Shown here: positions 63,844-64,000 of the stretch, piece by piece
How the letters are laid out: every line of letters starts with the position of its first letter
How positions within the stretch are numbered: position 1 is the stretch's first letter
From: Prevotellaceae bacterium
GTDB taxonomy: Bacteria; Bacteroidota; Bacteroidia; Bacteroidales; Bacteroidaceae
NCBI GenBank assembly: GCA_028723525.1
Contig: JAQYET010000069.1
Span: forward strand, 100,753 to 164,752
DNA: 64,000 bases
Direction: 5' to 3'
Notes under the pieces: generated by a model
Seen by the model: the letters and a program-made list of their open reading frames with translations, nothing else
The model's database searches: none
Told to the model about the DNA's origin: nothing
Position numbers and translations under genes: made by a program

Positions 63844-64000
63844 GGCTCTTATGTTTTTTATTTTTCCTAAAATCCGCAACTATCATCCAATACACGATTA
63901 AGGGTAGATTTATGAGTCGTTAGTAGCAGCTTTCAGTAAAAAGCAACAGCACAACATCAATATGTAGCCACCATCCCCTTACCCCACGATGCGACTTGAG
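63844..64000. other. region upstream of csm3, no gene supported
   Basis: In the complement, frames are short (stop codons within 30 codons) and none looks like csm2 or cas10. Csm3 is usually preceded by these, so they may lie just beyond the right edge or elsewhere. No clear -7 element is visible. Confidence 0.4.

Noticed and set aside
63900-64000. Possible csm2 end on the minus strand at the right edge
   Set aside because: The only open frame is short and does not resemble Csm2.

Overview
The window looks like a chromosomal segment of a Prevotella-type member of the Bacteroidetes. Evidence: promoters of the form TTTG-(19-20 nt)-TAnnTTTG, weak Shine-Dalgarno sequences, a type IX secretion component (PorZ-like) and a type IX sorting tail on a C10 peptidase, an IspG with an insert, and a sigma-54/AbiEii/YitT gene set typical of that phylum. 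Genus level is inference.

Layout. 1-28.8 kb is mostly housekeeping: apt (end), a perfect parS-like palindrome, uvrC, dtd, a MazG-like hydrolase, deoC, a polyprenyl synthetase, polA, a CapA-like lipoprotein, a beta-propeller protein, mutS, then leftward lgt, ychF, an AbiEii/antitoxin-like pair and a radical SAM/cysteine-rich pair, followed rightward by leuS, a YitT protein, rdgB, a glycosyltransferase, porZ and an acyltransferase. 28.8-29.44 kb is a gene-free, AT-rich stretch packed with DnaA-box-like 9-mers; sampled base counts suggest the + strand becomes G-rich to its right, so I read it as a strong oriC candidate. 29.4-47.5 kb holds nadA, rpoN, purE, ispG, an ABC exporter, ridA-like, PAP2, epimerase, rnr, hemolysin III-like, a proline-rich membrane protein and an RluA-type synthase. 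47.98-52.5 kb is a probable two-gene virulence unit: a cholesterol-dependent-cytolysin-like lipoprotein followed by a streptopain (C10) protease. 54.0-55.1 kb is a frameshifted IS982-type element, 55.3-57.3 kb an ECF sigma operon.

57.3 kb to the right edge is a type III-A CRISPR-Cas locus: 24 repeats of 36 bp with 30-bp spacers, a putative leader containing a 14-bp perfect inverted repeat, and leftward genes csm3-csm4-csm5 plus a CARF-HEPN ribonuclease (TM1812/Csx2-like) where csm6 often sits. cas10, csm2, cas6, cas1 and cas2 are not visible and may lie beyond the right edge.

A recurring feature not explained by the genes is an intergenic repeat family: a 22-bp unit built on the near-palindrome GTAAAATCGGCGATTTTAC, found as exactly four head-to-tail units at five places (2.2, 11.2, 18.5, 28.9 and 38.7 kb) and as two units at 55.2 kb.
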